From positions 10,203-74,202 of the forward strand of contig JAKCWW010000800.1 of assembly GCA_026260175.1 (NCBI GenBank): a DNA stretch of 64,000 nt, written 5' to 3'. Position 1 is the stretch's first letter; the number at the start of each line of letters is the position of its first letter. The notes under the pieces were generated by a model that ran no database searches, was not told where the DNA came from, and was given only the letters and a program-made list of their open reading frames with translations. Shown here one piece after another: positions 10,646 to 22,630 of the stretch. The DNA is from Reticulitermes lucifugus. Taxonomy: Eukaryota; Arthropoda; Insecta; Blattodea; Rhinotermitidae. Both the position numbers and the translations under genes were made by a program.

Positions 10646-11865
10646 TTCTCTGTTCGTATCTAGGACTATTGACGGTTATCCGACTGAGGCTTGTTGTTGC
10701 CGTGTTGCTGCATCTTTCAAAATAATTTTCTGATTACTACCTTGATACTGTAGGATTGTCTCATTACAAACCCTGAACTACTCACCATTCATCCATCTCA
10801 TTCGATGCCAATGACAAGAATGTTATTATGAAATAACACAAGCCTCAATTAAAAATCATTAAAATTTTCTTCTAGCACCAGAAGGCAAATTTTAGGTTCT
10901 CACAGCGGTTAACACAGAGCTCACCACCTTCGCGGATGTCGCGTTGTACACGCCAGTAGAAATTTCTATTCCCCCTAAATATCGATAAAGTTCAACTGAC
11001 CATACAGCGTCATATCCCAGATAATGGTGACCTGAAATGATTCGTCTTTACGTGTAGGAATAGGGACTGAATAAAATAGGAACAAATAAAGTTAAATTAT
11101 TGTTGTATATTCGTGTCCAGTATTGAAACATCACTCGACTTTGGCACGGTGCATTCAACGATTTGTTACACATAGGCCTATACGCAATTACAAATGCCAG
11201 TAAGTCCCTCAGATCATCCGCTCTTATGTTGGTCTCGACGAGATTATTCTGTACTTTGACATTTTTTCCCGACTTAAAGATATGAAAGCGATACACGCGT
11301 ATATGTTAAGCAGATTAAAAGAATCGTCAACATCAGGTATGAAATTCGATACACTTGCGAATCGAGAAAAACAAAGAGACTGTTTAATTTTATTGGAAAT
11401 TAAAGAGTTTCTATTAGTTACAGGGACGCCTGTTGGAGGATACATTAAAAGACTTAAAATAAGCTACAATGTTTTTATATTTAAGCTAAATTACATGTAT
11501 TTACAGCTTAGATGCCAGACGAGAAAGATCGTCGAAAGTACACAAAACGTACACATTAATTTTAATCCTATTATTATCATCCTTTAAATAATATTGAAAT
11601 GGTGTAAATTAAAACAATAAAGAAGCCGCAATGTAGTTATATTTCCCTTCAACTGAAGCTAAACGATTCTGGTTTTGATCACAACAGCAGTACAGTCGAA
11701 CGAGTACATCAAAATACACGTTCTACATCCTATTCGACTAAGAAATTCTTACTCGAGGCTTTACTTGCATTCTGTACACTGCCCATCGTCTTAAATTTAT
11801 TTGAATCCTGGGTACTTTCTTCTCTTCAGATGGAAAAGGAGGGAAGAAGGATTTTAATCTGGCGA
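10646..11865. other. No gene seen; one stray repeat end
   Basis: At 10894-10912 TAGGTTCTCACAGCGGTTA repeats the outer flank of the preceding inverted pair, so a further eroded copy may lie here. Frames of 82-101 codons at 11048-11587 overlap on opposite strands and carry no motif. Confidence 0.5.
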
Positions 11866-11869
11866 GCCC

Positions 11870-12126
11870 CTTTGGTTTGTAGTGAAGGGCCCCGCAGCAG
11901 ATGCTATGGACGCACCGCAGCCTTGAGGCTTATTGTGCAACCCTGTGATGAAGATTAGTTTTTACGTTTTTCCGTGTAATGGACAGGCGAAAACAGAAGT
12001 ATTCGGAGAAAATCTGTCCCAGTGCTACTTAGTCCAACACAAATCCCACATTGACTGACAGGGGATCGAAATCGGGCCTCCGCGGTGAGAGGCCGGCGAC
12101 TAACCGCCTGAGCCATGGCACGGCCT
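11870..12126 (-). repeat. SINE family B, copy 2 (3' end type 2)
   Basis: Minus strand: GCCATGGCTCAGGCGGTTAG (A box), GATTTCGATCC (B box region), GTGGGATTTGTGTTGGAC (core). The 3' end is CACAGGGTTGCACAATAAG...GGGGCCC, as in the 60.0-kb copy and unlike the 7.4 and 42.9-kb copies. The minus-strand peptide MAQAVSRRPLTAEARFRS is a by-product often seen in annotated insect genomes. No gene is implied. Confidence 0.85.
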
Positions 12127-12129
12127 GGC

Positions 12130-12674
12130 GAACCCGCTAGTAAGAACTGGTATCCTTTACTAGACACGGCTTTCAAAGTGTAGTATAATCAGCCCAAGAA
12201 AGTGGACAATATCCAAGTAAATAGTCAAGCTTATTGTAAAACACTACCGTCAGAATCCCTTAAAGTTGTACATTAAGGTCTGTCAGATTTACACAGCTTA
12301 AGGCTCCGTCACATCGACATGACCCTGAAGGAAAGCCTGCAAGGACCAATGGATAGTAAACGCAGTGATGAGACAGCAGACATGTACGTAATAATTGTTA
12401 ACAAGCTGAAATTGTTATAATTAACGGAACACATATTTGGAACGAGAGGTATTTCTTGAAACGTTTCAAGTTACATATATGGTTATTACAGAGCTTGATT
12501 CTATGGCAGCTAAATTTTCATCACCACAGTGACAGAAACTGGTCACTGAAACCTGTCACAAGATATATGACTCCAGTCCAAAGTCTCACATCCTACAGCT
12601 CCAAGATACATTTCTATGTTGTCCTGCCATTTATTTTCATTTATTCTCTTGTTACATCCCTTGAAGTTTTCAGA
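12130..12674. other. No gene seen
   Basis: Unremarkable AT-rich spacer leading into the minisatellite. The 77-codon plus frame (12456-12689) has no motif. Confidence 0.5.
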
Positions 12675-13237
12675 CAGAACATTTGGTAACCATTTTGTCA
12701 CCATACCAGTGAGCGTTCTGCAAGAATTCTGTCACCCTATCAAACATCGTTTGTAAGAATTTTGTCACCCTGTCAAACATCGTTTGTAAGAATTTTGTCA
12801 CACTGTCAAACATCGTTTGTAAGAATTTTGTCACCCTGTGAGACAGCGTTTTGTAAGCATTTTGTCGTCCTAGGAGAGAGCGTATTGCATGCATTTTACC
12901 ACCCTAGGCAGAAGCGTTATACATGCATTTTGTCGCCTTGGGCAAAAGTGTTGAGTATTCACTTTATCACCCTAGAAGACGTTTTTAAGCATTCTGTCAC
13001 CCTGCCAGAATATATTTTTCCACCCTGCGAGGGGACTTTAGATACGTTGTTACCCTGCCAAGAGGAGTTCTTTATGTAATTTTGTACCCTGGCTGAAAGG
13101 TATTTAATGCATTCTGTCGCCTTTGGAGGAAGCGTTTTTTATGAATTTTATTGTCCTGGGAGAAAAAGATTTTGATGCATTACATCATCAATACAGGAAG
13201 CGCACTAATTGTTTTTTGCCACCATGGGAGAAGGATT
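12675..13237. repeat. 33-bp minisatellite decaying rightward
   Basis: The unit AAGAATTTTGTCACCCTGTC plus AAACATCGTTTGT (33 bp) is nearly perfect at about 12718-12845 and becomes progressively more diverged to about 13237, where only the TTTTGTCACCCTG core and an AGNNGCGTTTT half remain. Because 33 is a multiple of three, the repeat stays open in frame: minus strand VTKFLQTMFDR repeats four times (11 residues each), and the plus strand gives a 105-codon frame. No start context, splice site or family similarity supports translation. Confidence 0.9.
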
Positions 13238-13239
13238 TT

Positions 13240-15060
13240 GAGGTCGCATAGTGCGATGGTGGCCTCCAGATATGAAGGAAAGCTACGCACAAGTTTAGTG
13301 AACAACAGATAACAGATAATATTAAGTGGTTTGTTTTTGAGGATGGAAGTGTGTTAGTTAATCCGTAATTTGTAAGAAGTGTATTTTGCGAACTTTAAGT
13401 GCTTATATTTTGCACCTACTAAAATTGTTGAAATTAAGCGATTCCAGCACTGAGAAGCCAATGAAGAAAATAGGGGTCGTATGTATGCGAGGAAATGTGG
13501 AAAGGATTCATTCCATTTCACTTCTGTCCACGATGAATTTCACAGAGGCCCATCTGGCATAATACCTTTCTCATTGAAGTAGACAGAAAAACAATCGCTG
13601 TAAGAACAGACTACATTTGCAACACCTGCCTCTTATAGGGCTGTCCGGCTTTTCTGCTAATAAAGTTAGTCACCACTTTCCACAGAAACCACAACGACAC
13701 CAACGCACCAAGCAGCGTAGTACAGCAAAGCCACTACAGACTTGTAATAGGATGGTACGAAGTTCGAATCTCACTAGTGTTACTGGCTGTCATAATAGGT
13801 TTCTTGTACCATTTCTCGGTTTCTCCAGGCGAACAGTGCAATATATAGCCTATTCTACAACCACATCTTTCAAGAACCTTCCCAGCACACCATTCCAATT
13901 CCCTTCCATGTAATTAAAAAATAGAGTTTTTAAGTATTAATGCTGTAAGTTTGTTACGTAATATTACACTTAAATTAATGTCCCTTAAGTGCTGTAAAAC
14001 ATACTTCTTACTCTTCATGCAACACCACGTTACTGTTAACCAATGACAAATAAATTTACCCGATGTTTGAAGTAGCATCAACGACTGAACATAAAGAAAC
14101 CTAGGAGTCCTATTTTTTGTAGTTATTCTTTCCCCATGTATCAAGCGATTCCTTCAGTTACGAATGTGTGCATTATGTGGCAGCGATGTCCGAAGATACC
14201 TGTTATTATGAAGCAGTCGAGAGCTAAGTATGCTTCAGTCTGTATTACAGATTCAACCTTCGCCCACATAACCTACCTCTGCAGCACTTTAAAGATTATG
14301 GAGTGCATATTCAGTAAAATTGTGATTTATTGGCATTCCTTAAGAAAAAGTGTATACTTGTCAATAGAAGGGCTCTTTGAATCACAGCTAGGGATGGAAA
14401 CTCTCAGACCTTCTCGTTGACATTACAACATGCTTCATACTACTACACACATATTCACCTAAACTTCCGACATTTTCAATGGAGTGGGTCGAAACTTTAC
14501 TTCGTAATCGAGAAGTTTCGGACACTCAAGTTTGACCCGAAGACCGCCTACTAAGTACTTTTACGAAACTGGTCACTCCTCCAGGCAAATGCCGGACAAG
14601 TACCTCATATTACACTACTATTGCTCCTTCGCAATCCTTCGCAACTCACTAATGGTCCTCTTTGGACACTAAGCACTGACACTAACAAAAAAGAAAAACA
14701 AAGAACTCACCTAGATATCCAAATTTCATGTATCTTTCAAGCATAAAATTTAACTTACATTACAAACAATTATAGCAGTCAGAACGTAGCCACAGTGCAA
14801 AATTATTGTCTTCTTTCATCCGAACATAAACGTGATATTTCCAACAAACTGACTTAATGTTCTCTTAAGTCTCATCTCCTAATGGGAATTCTTGTGTCAT
14901 GACCAGAAAGTTCATTTATATTCCACAGGATTTTTAGCTGACATCCGAAATTGCGTCCTCGAAACTTTTATGTCAACATAACTGAATTCTCTTGGGGTCT
15001 AACCTACAACATCTCCCACTACATCACATAAAGTAGAGTCAAGAACGCCCAATGACTTGT
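13240..15060. other. No gene seen
   Basis: Frames up to 98 codons (13617-13913) lack recognisable motifs. No inverted repeats or pol III boxes were found. Confidence 0.5.
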
Positions 15061-15067
15061 TAACTTT

Positions 15068-15245
15068 TCCTTTTATTTATTTATTTATTTAGGCTTTATT
15101 TCAGGACGCTGACAGTTGCCTGAAGGGACTGAAAATGCCACAAACATCTTGTTCAGGGCAATCGGTATACTGGTCGAGATTTGAACTCAGCACTTTCCGA
15201 ACATAATTCAGAAACTTCATCAATTCGGCCAGATTGTCCGGTCTC
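15068..15245 (-). repeat. tRNA-derived SINE C with (AAAT)n tail
   Basis: Minus strand: CAATCTGGCCGAATTGATGA contains the A box, and GAGTTCAAATCTCG lies about 45 bases on as the B box. The body ends TCCTGAAATAAAGCC followed by (TAAA)n, the tail. The tRNA-like head, short body and simple tail together are diagnostic of a SINE. Target-site duplications were not identified by eye. Confidence 0.75.
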
Positions 15246-15340
15246 TCTACTCTAAATGCAGCATTACCAGACCCTACGGCATCTGCACTGCGTTAATCTT
15301 TCACAGTCCAGTGTTTATTACACGTATATACTACCAGTTT

Positions 15341-15539
15341 TTAACACTCAAGAATTCTACACTCTGCCCACAGAAAACCTTTATGTGTTTTGTATGGACT
15401 GCAGAACAAACATCGATTATTTCACGATAGAGCATTAACTAACCTGTTTTTTTTATAATCGAGGCGGATTGTGTTTACTGCACAGTACGAGCTGAATCTC
15501 GAAATATATTTCAGGTTCATTTAGTCTTCAAAGTGTTAA
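15341..15539. mobile_element. piggyBac-type MITE, copy 1
   Basis: Bounded by TTAA on each side (15341-15344 and 15536-15539), the target of piggyBac transposases. The ends read TTAACACTCAAGAATTC and CTTCAAAGTGTTAA. The 199-bp sequence aligns along its length with 22631-22826 (shared ATGTGTTTTGTATG, TGTTTACTGC and TTTAGTCTT). It has no coding capacity. Confidence 0.75.
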
Positions 15540-15544
15540 ATTAT

Positions 15545-17340
15545 TACTCAATAGCAAAGTGATAGGCTCAAATCACGTAACAGTAATATGAAAATACTAA
15601 ATAATCTGCGAAGAGAAAGTAACGTATCACTACAGACATACCAACACAAAAGGCCAATAAACTCTTCACCATATGATTTAAAGCATCGTAAAGTTTTGGG
15701 GATAAGAAGAAACGCACAGCCAAGAAAGCAAGAGATTCTGATAAAGATTTTGGTCAATGTATCAGTTACAAGGTACAAAGGCACATACCTATATTTGTCT
15801 TCCTGCTCACGAAGTATTATTATATTTTGAGCGGTAGAACAAAATTACTTTCACGTTAACCATTTAAACCGCATCTGCTACACGGTTTAAGGCTCAAACA
15901 ACTGGCACTTTGTCATATAGAGTACATGCGTGTTTCGTATGTTACAACAGACAGCAATTACTTCACTACCTAATATTAACTGATGGATATTTATAATAGA
16001 GTTGCAGTTTGTTCTCTGTAAGGTAGAAATCAATTCTTAAATAAATTTGGGTTCATACGACCATTCAAATGGTAAAATATTTAATTATAATTGTGAATTC
16101 ATATTAACCTAAAGAACAGAGGGTTCTCTGTACAGTTACTAGCGCATTACCCACCGAAATTTTAACTAAAAATTGTTATGGATAACAACTTCTTTTCTGA
16201 GGAAAAAATCTACTTAAAAATAAAATTTTTACACAAAAACACTTTTTGTTTATGAAAACAAATTTATTTAAAGATACTCAAATTCACTAACCTGGAGATC
16301 TGTAAAAGGAGTATAAAACACGAAAGAAATTGAAATGCATAAAGAGGAGAATATAGAAATATAATCTAAAAGTCAGAGAATATTGGCGCTTCCCATATAT
16401 CCCTCTTTTGTTCTCTATATTCCGTATATGGAAGCTACTAAATCTGACGGTACACGGACAGTATAACTCAAACTGTGATTTCGCTGGGTAGGTGCAAAAG
16501 GAACAGGAAATTACGTGTTATATTACAAGCACGAGCAGTATTTGTCAGGTAAACCCGAAATAATGTCCCGTGATTAAAAAGAATTTAGAAACTGGAGTAC
16601 ATAGACGGGGTCGGAAGATCCACCTCCTTTGCGACATGAGGTTAATTACAGTCCTGTATACTAGAGAAAAACGAGGGTGTGAGGTGCCGCAGTCCGTGCA
16701 CAGAGTCCTGGCCACGTTAGAAACGCTGATGCTAGAGAATCCAGAAGGAAGTTTACACTGTACAGCCTATTAAGGACTTAGACAATTTTGTTGTTTATCA
16801 GATGCTTTCCAAAACATTTGCGAAAAGTGATTACAAGCTTCGTCATGTCTGTCGGTCTATTCAGTATATTCACACAAAAAAACTCGACTTTCATCTAACA
16901 GATTAACATGAAATTTAATTTTGTGGAATATTAACTAATACGAGTATTTGTCGACACGTAGCAGTTCTCTTACAAATCAGACCAAGATAACAGAGTTTAC
17001 AAGACGACCTACATACAAACGAGTATATGAGTATTCTGGTTATTAAGGTCACTATTGCTGTTACAGTGGTTACCAAGTTAGTCAATATTTCCACAGTTAC
17101 CAATGATCCTATGGCGACCACGGGCATTTAGTTTACCCAAGTTAGCAGCTTATCTACGGTTACTGTAGTACCATGCGTATGTGATAATATCTCGCCGTGC
17201 ACGAGGTAAGTGCGTTAGAATTAGAGAGGTCACAGGAACAGTTAATGACCGAAATGTAACATTCTACTCTTATAGTATGTCACCCAGTGCGGCAAACAAA
17301 GGAAAAATTTAAATTTTATGTTTCATTTAAATTTATATCT
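15545..17340. other. No gene seen
   Basis: Frames of 80 codons or fewer, overlapping on opposite strands around 15.55-15.83 kb. The 67-codon frame at 16570-16773 is GC-richer than its surroundings but not recognised. Confidence 0.5.
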
Positions 17341-17344
17341 CATT

Positions 17345-17905
17345 TATTAATAAAATCTAATACAACTGTGAACAATACTTTTTAGAGTTTTACATTAACA
17401 GCCTAAAGATTACCGAATTACGTCCAAACATGTTGCCACAATAAAGTATACGACATACATTAGTTGTGTTTGACGGTATTTAAATCCTCTTTTGTTACAC
17501 TAAACACAGCGGGACTATAAACATAAAATTTGCAATTGCTAGACAAACTAGTGGCATCCAACAACAAATAAACAAAAGGAAAGTATTCAATTGTAAAGCT
17601 AATATTTTTTTAAACCAACAATGCATTAAAAGAAACCTAATTCCGAAATACGTCAATATTAAAATACCATTAATACATCTTCAGCAGCAAAATATGTGAT
17701 CTCAGTTATTAATATCTGATACAATTGTGTACAATACTTTTATGAGTTTTATATTAATAGCCTCAATTAGGTCTAAATACGTTGCTACAATAAAGTATAC
17801 AACATATATTAGTTTTGTTTAACGATATTTAAGTCCTCATTTGAAACAAATGAAAGTCGCAATCGTGCCTATCCTCTAATCAAACAATACATTCCACTGT
17901 TATTA
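17345..17905 (+). repeat. Diverged ~360-bp tandem duplication
   Basis: The segment at 17345-17505 (CATTTATTAATAAAATCTAA...CAATAAAGTATACGACATAC) recurs at 17701-17850 (CAGTTATTAATATCTGATAC...CAATAAAGTATACAACATAT) in the same order and orientation. Shared landmarks are CAATACTTTT, GAGTTTTA, ATTAA.AGCCT and ATTAGTT.TGTTT. Divergence is considerable, so the duplication is old. No coding frame spans it. Confidence 0.75.
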
Positions 17906-17909
17906 CACA

Positions 17910-19775
17910 CAGGCATACTATAAACTTCTAAGGGCAATAACAGATCCAACGCGCTAGAAGTGTTAGGATATTTCTTAACTCGCATATTTGTTGACTTCTC
18001 GCCGGTGTTATTATCGCAGACAATATATTACTGAATGCAAGGTCCGCGCCAGATTGGTTGTCTGGGGCCGCAGATTTCAAAACTTTGGGGTTTCCTAATA
18101 AATTAAAATTGATTTCTCTTGCTCTTTCCTTCATATCCTGATTATTAATTCGCACTAGAACAATCACGATTTGTAGAAATGTAAATGAAGTCTGTTTTAA
18201 GAATAACGACATCGGGCACAAGTTGTTCGTCATAATGTTTGCAATGTTTTACGATAAATTTTTGGAAAAGGCTAGGGTTTTATTTGAGGGAGGAAAAGCG
18301 AGATTTACCGGCGCCTGCGGAGGAATTTAGACTTGTTCCAGTGCTGATTAAATTTATGATGCTTTAAGCATAATTAATTCAAAAGGTTGTGGCACAAAGC
18401 GGTCGTGGCTTAATTATCGGTGTTAACCTTGACAGGCCAAATTGCCTCAGTCAAGATAATAGTCACTGGGCTGTATTTTGAAGTGGGACTTCCCGTATAC
18501 GCAGCTAGATTTCTGTCACTTCGACAGCAAATTTATAATTTTGCTATTATGTATTGTTTTAGGATATTAGAGTTCGTACGATGAATTAATCCTCATTACA
18601 AAGAATCTTGCCATGTCTAAGAATCCATTACCCTAGTATTCATTCTACGCATGAGTAAATGAGGAGAAATAAATCCTCATCAGAGGAGAATAAGTGCTTC
18701 GTTTACGAAGCCCCAACATTTGTCGCACTTGATTATATTACTAATTCGGACGTAAAATAATTCACAAATTCTCCATGAGACATGCCTAATGCAGGTATAC
18801 GCTAATGGGGTAGCTACACAACCTGTTAGAAACGTAATTATGACTGGCTATAAATTGGTAAGAATTCGAAATAATAATATATTTGTTACTGTTCACAGCC
18901 CAGTACAAGTTGTTACTTGCTGAATTGTCCGCAGTTTTAGCCGGTTGCACTTGTACGCTCGTGACGTGAAGCCATGTATTTAGAATGCCAAACACTTGTC
19001 TTTTGCAGAATACTACCAAATGTACCTTTCTTATGTCACACACTTTGATTGTGCATTTCTTGATTCACCTCTCCATACTCACTGGAAAAATACTGTCGTT
19101 TAATGAAATATTTCATTGTTACAATAACTGTTGCTGGTTTAATGAGTCTGCAGTCACTTTGAATATCGCATATAAAATAGGGTGCTTCGATAATAATATC
19201 ATAAAGTTAATTAAACATGTCTGGTTGAGTCCCAAGTCTTCCACAATTTTCCAGAAATTTGTGTAGATTCTAGCAGTCTCTTTGGAGAAGGAAGCCGCCA
19301 TTTCCGTAGAGTAAAGGTCAAGTTGTCCCTGTGTTTAATTAATGACCAAGCCAGGAAAGCGTACAGAGGACTGTTCAACACCAGCGTAACTTCGCCATTA
19401 CTTGGGCGCGATTAGTCAGCTAAACGACGCGGCCCCTTGACGCTCGAAGAAGTACCTGTACCTGGATGACTTCCAGAGCCTCTCTGAACGCGGTGGCGAA
19501 AAGAAAAATCTCCGGCGCTGCACAGAACCAACCTAACAACCCATATCCATTCAGACGTTATTCCAAGAATAACTTAAAATGTTTTGTCCGTAAAAACAAT
19601 CACGTGTCAACCATAATTATATTTTTTGTAAATGTGATATGATACTAGCACCTAACGAACTGTGGCTGAGAAATTTCTCAGTCTTGAACCCAACCTAAGC
19701 TATTCGCTATGCTAGAAAATTAAAAGCAGCTGTACATATAAGGCATCTTTAGGTAACATAATCCCGTTGTGCTAG
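17910..19775. other. No gene seen
   Basis: A 101-codon minus frame (17928-18233) has no motif I know. The stretch 19380-19545 is clearly GC-richer (GACGCGGCCCCTTGACGCTC) and may be the remains of a foreign repeat. Confidence 0.5.
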
Positions 19776-19812
19776 TTAATCAATATATATTTATTATCCA
19801 GACAAACACAAC

Positions 19813-19896
19813 ACTTGAACACTGTACGTTCATTAGTTTACTTTAATACAACGTTTCGGCCGTTATATTCGGCCATCATCAGGCAGAAACACAAGT
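19813..19896 (-). ncRNA. Most complete hammerhead-like ribozyme candidate
   Basis: Minus strand, in order: ACTTG (19896-19892), TGTTT loop, CTG (19886-19884), one extra C, CTGATGA (19882-19876), one extra U, stem II GGCCG/CGGCC (19874-19870 with 19862-19858), GAAA (19857-19854). Helix III is CGTT (19853-19850) with AACG (19830-19827) around a 19-base loop. Then come UA (19826-19825), CAG (19824-19822) and, after TGTT, CAAGT (19817-19813). CTG/CAG and ACTTG/CAAGT make a stem I with an internal loop, and UA fits the UH cleavage site. The extra U after CTGATGA has a parallel in a natural viroid hammerhead with an extra base there. The extra C beside the core may weaken or abolish activity. Confidence 0.5.
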
Positions 19897-20040
19897 AGAC
19901 CTACATAATCGGAAAAGTATGCTATGAAAGAAGCCATTACTATTGGCAATAATAGCTAAATTTATGTATTTTATCACGCTAATTGTGAAGGAGAGGCCTC
20001 TTGCGTAGCATATTTTACCAATCATGTACTTGTATTTCTG

Positions 20041-20096
20041 CCTGAGGATGGCCGAATAAAATGGCAGAAACATGTTGTAGTAAGTATTCAAGTGTT
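20041..20096 (+). ncRNA. Partner hammerhead-like module, right arm
   Basis: CTGAGGA (20042-20048), extra T, GGCC with the later GGC, then AGAAA. Stem I halves ACTTG (about 20027-20031) and CAAGT (about 20090-20094) are kept, but the helix III segment is shortened relative to the left arm. It is probably inactive. TTTCTGCC...GGCAGAAA here also makes a competing 8-bp hairpin. Confidence 0.4.
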
Positions 20097-20164
20097 GTGT
20101 TTGTCTGGATAATAAATCTGTATTGACATCACCTTCTCTTAAGGGTGAAATTAGAAAATATACA

Positions 20165-20262
20165 AAATATTTTACCAGGCACTCAACCCGGAAAGATGTA
20201 AAGTGTTATGAGACTAAAAACGGCAGGTGCTCTAACCAATTCCGCCAGCATGTGCCTGAACA
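20165..20262 (-). repeat. tRNA-like SINE head remnant
   Basis: Minus strand: GCTGGCGGAATTGGTTAGAG is a good A box context (TGGCNNAATTGG) with a D-loop GGTTAGAG. About 50 bases on, CCGGGTTGAGTGCCTGG resembles the B box and T arm. The anticodon region is too long for an intact tRNA, so a decayed tRNA gene or SINE head is the better reading. Confidence 0.5.
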
Positions 20263-20269
20263 GAAAGAA

Positions 20270-22625
20270 TACATACGTCAATGTGAGGAAAAAATAGTAC
20301 TTTTCTTAAAAGGTTTTCTCTGAAATTATTCAAAATGCCAGTGGAATCTGAAATACAAATGTAAATTTTCGTAACAAGATTATAATTCTGTGACTTCTCT
20401 TCAAATGCATCTGTCCTGTACAGCAGGAGATGTTACACTGAGCAGACATAGGTAAAAGGGGATTACAGGTAAAATTCTTGGTGTTTAATCTCTGTTTTCA
20501 AAGGCAGACTGCCCCCTGAGGTATTTCTGACTAACCTACAGGGAGATATTCGTAAACGCTTACTTCATATTAAGCTTTTGTGTGTTAAAAATAAAAGATA
20601 ATCCTAATGAAGCACTGGAAATTTTTAGGTTTTCGACAAAACAAATTACGTACGGTAATGGCACTGTGTTTGCTGTAACGAAATTTTAATTCCTGAACAA
20701 AAACGTTTCGGGTTTCTGTGCTTTACTTCTATTTGTATATTTAACTGTGGCATTTCTTCAGCAATAACATAAAAATGCAAACAGCAATTCCTATGTTTTA
20801 CATGCTATTTAATTTCATCGTTTTGCTAATACTTATAACTCGCTGCCTATTCTCTTAACAGCAAACTTTGCATCATTCTGTAAACTTACACACAAAGTAT
20901 TCTCCATCCAGCCAATTCAATCCACACAAAGAGTGTCCGATCCACCCCTTCACATTTGTCTCAGCCTCCCTGCCGGCCTATTTATCCACCACAGTTCTTT
21001 TATCACAATTCAAAATGGAAACCATCTATGGCAAAGAGGTCTAGCGTTACAGCACAGATGTATTTTATTTCGATAAACATTTACATGGGCAAAATATTTT
21101 CCAATTAATTTATATATATATATATATGTGTGTGCGTGTATGTATGTGTGTGTGTGCGAGCGCGCCGAATTTATAATGGTCCGGGTCTTTCTACGACAAG
21201 CTTTTCTTGATAAATTTGAGAACGTCAATATGGAATCACACATAATACGTACTCACTATAAAATTAAATTAGCACGACAATATAACCTCTTAAAGTTCAG
21301 TACCACTAGGTATAAAATTCCGTCATTCTACATTTTACCCACGAAGGAGACTTACACGTTTCCCATGGGCCTGAGATTACTTCCACACAGAGCATTAGTA
21401 GACTGGCCTCAGACGGAGACAGTTTGTTCTTTTGTGAAGGAATCTTATAAAACTCTATTTATGAACCCCTAGAATAAAACGAAATCGACATCAGAAGAGT
21501 GTTTGCAAAAGACACGTAAGAAAATACATTGCTGCATGGAAATACATAACCAAGCTCTTGTGCGATCACTTTACACGCTGCATGCAAATAGCGCCTACAA
21601 CGCAGACAAAGGAAGAATTCGAGATTATAAATTTGGAGTGACATGTGTGTTATTAGTCGTGGAATATTTTAAGGCACCGGTCCGGCGTATGTAGAAAAAG
21701 ATAAGAGTTATTAGGACAATGAAAATTCTCAATCAGTATACGAGTACCTTGTCCAAAAATGGAAAATGTGTAAACCAGGAGGTTTGGTGTTGAATTTACA
21801 GAAATGGAACATCAGTTCAAATTCAACTATTTTACGTCCCTGCCAAAAATATATGGTCTAACAAGAAATTACACTTGCATTATATTAATATAAACACTTA
21901 ATAAATTCACCATGTCAACCGTCTTAATTATGCTTGGGAACAGAAATGATTAGATAAAGGCAGAAAATGTTTGAAAAACTAAGAAATTCTAAGCTTCAAA
22001 GAAGGGGCACTATCCTTTCTATGGTGTGAAATTAGGAAGTCAATTGGTCTGTTAGTTTTGTTACAAAGCATCTGGACAATCAGAATCAAATAAATGGACA
22101 TCCACAATATTGCAAAATCAACTTAAGAAGTGCCTCCATGATAGTTTATATGTCATCGGTTTCAAAGCCAGAAATTACAAGAAGATTACATCGTCCTGTA
22201 TGTTCATTTGGTTCAGCCATTTCGACGCTTGCCACAGAGAACAGACATATCGGAGAGGATTAGAACAATCAGTGGCCCTGTCGTAAGGGCGGCGGAGCAT
22301 GTGAGAAGTTCCACAGAATGGCCAGTGGTTACAGATGGACCCACAACACCTGCTCCTAGTGCTGGGATATACTGAGAGAAGGTAATGCCAGACCTCGCAC
22401 TCACCACAATCATACAGAGAGAAGGCTACACTCCAGCATCCTCGTTTTGAATTACCTCATTTGGTTATGAAAAGTTAAACATGGAAAAAGGAAGCTTTCT
22501 TGGCGTGCTAACAAACCGTCAGTAAAACGCATTCTGAGGCAAGTGTAATCAAATCCACGCTGTCACACCCTATTTAATAGCCACTTTTTACTCCTGTAAT
22601 CCCCAGTGACTACTTTATGCACCAA
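20270..22625. other. No gene seen; one (TA)n(TG)n tract
   Basis: A dinucleotide tract lies at 21108-21160. Frames up to 114 codons (21128-21472) start inside it and carry no motif. The segment 22200-22440 is GC-richer with an open 66-codon minus frame that I do not recognise. Confidence 0.5.
21108..21162. repeat. (TA)n-(TG)n microsatellite
   Basis: TTTATATATATATATATATG passes directly into TGTGTGCGTGTATGTATGTG and TGTGTGTGCG. Confidence 0.9.
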
Positions 22626-22630
22626 CATGT

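Larger units (their letters stand above)
19780..20126. mobile_element. Palindromic element with hammerhead-like modules
   Basis: The outer ends mirror each other: TTTATTATCCAGACAAACAC (from 19790) against GTGTTTGTCTGGATAATAAA (ending near 20118), continuing through ACAACACTTGAA. The arms extend inward to about 19936 and 19995 with small indels, including a 14-base length difference between 19822 and 19848 and its mirror. Each arm carries a hammerhead-like box, minus strand on the left and plus strand on the right, so they point outward. No protein is encoded. Confidence 0.8.

Noticed and set aside
12670-13079. Frames with an 11-residue repeat peptide as a possible structural protein
   Set aside because: They follow from a 33-bp non-coding minisatellite, have no start context or splice signals, and decay rightward without regard to reading frame.
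12690-13200. CRISPR-like array from regularly spaced repeats
   Set aside because: Units are directly tandem with no unique spacers, and the context is eukaryotic.
20165-20262. Intact tRNA gene
   Set aside because: The distance between A and B boxes is too long, and the acceptor stem halves do not pair; a SINE or tRNA relic fits better.
22213-22413. 66-codon minus frame in a GC-richer patch
   Set aside because: No motif, no splice signals, no similarity to other repeats in the window.
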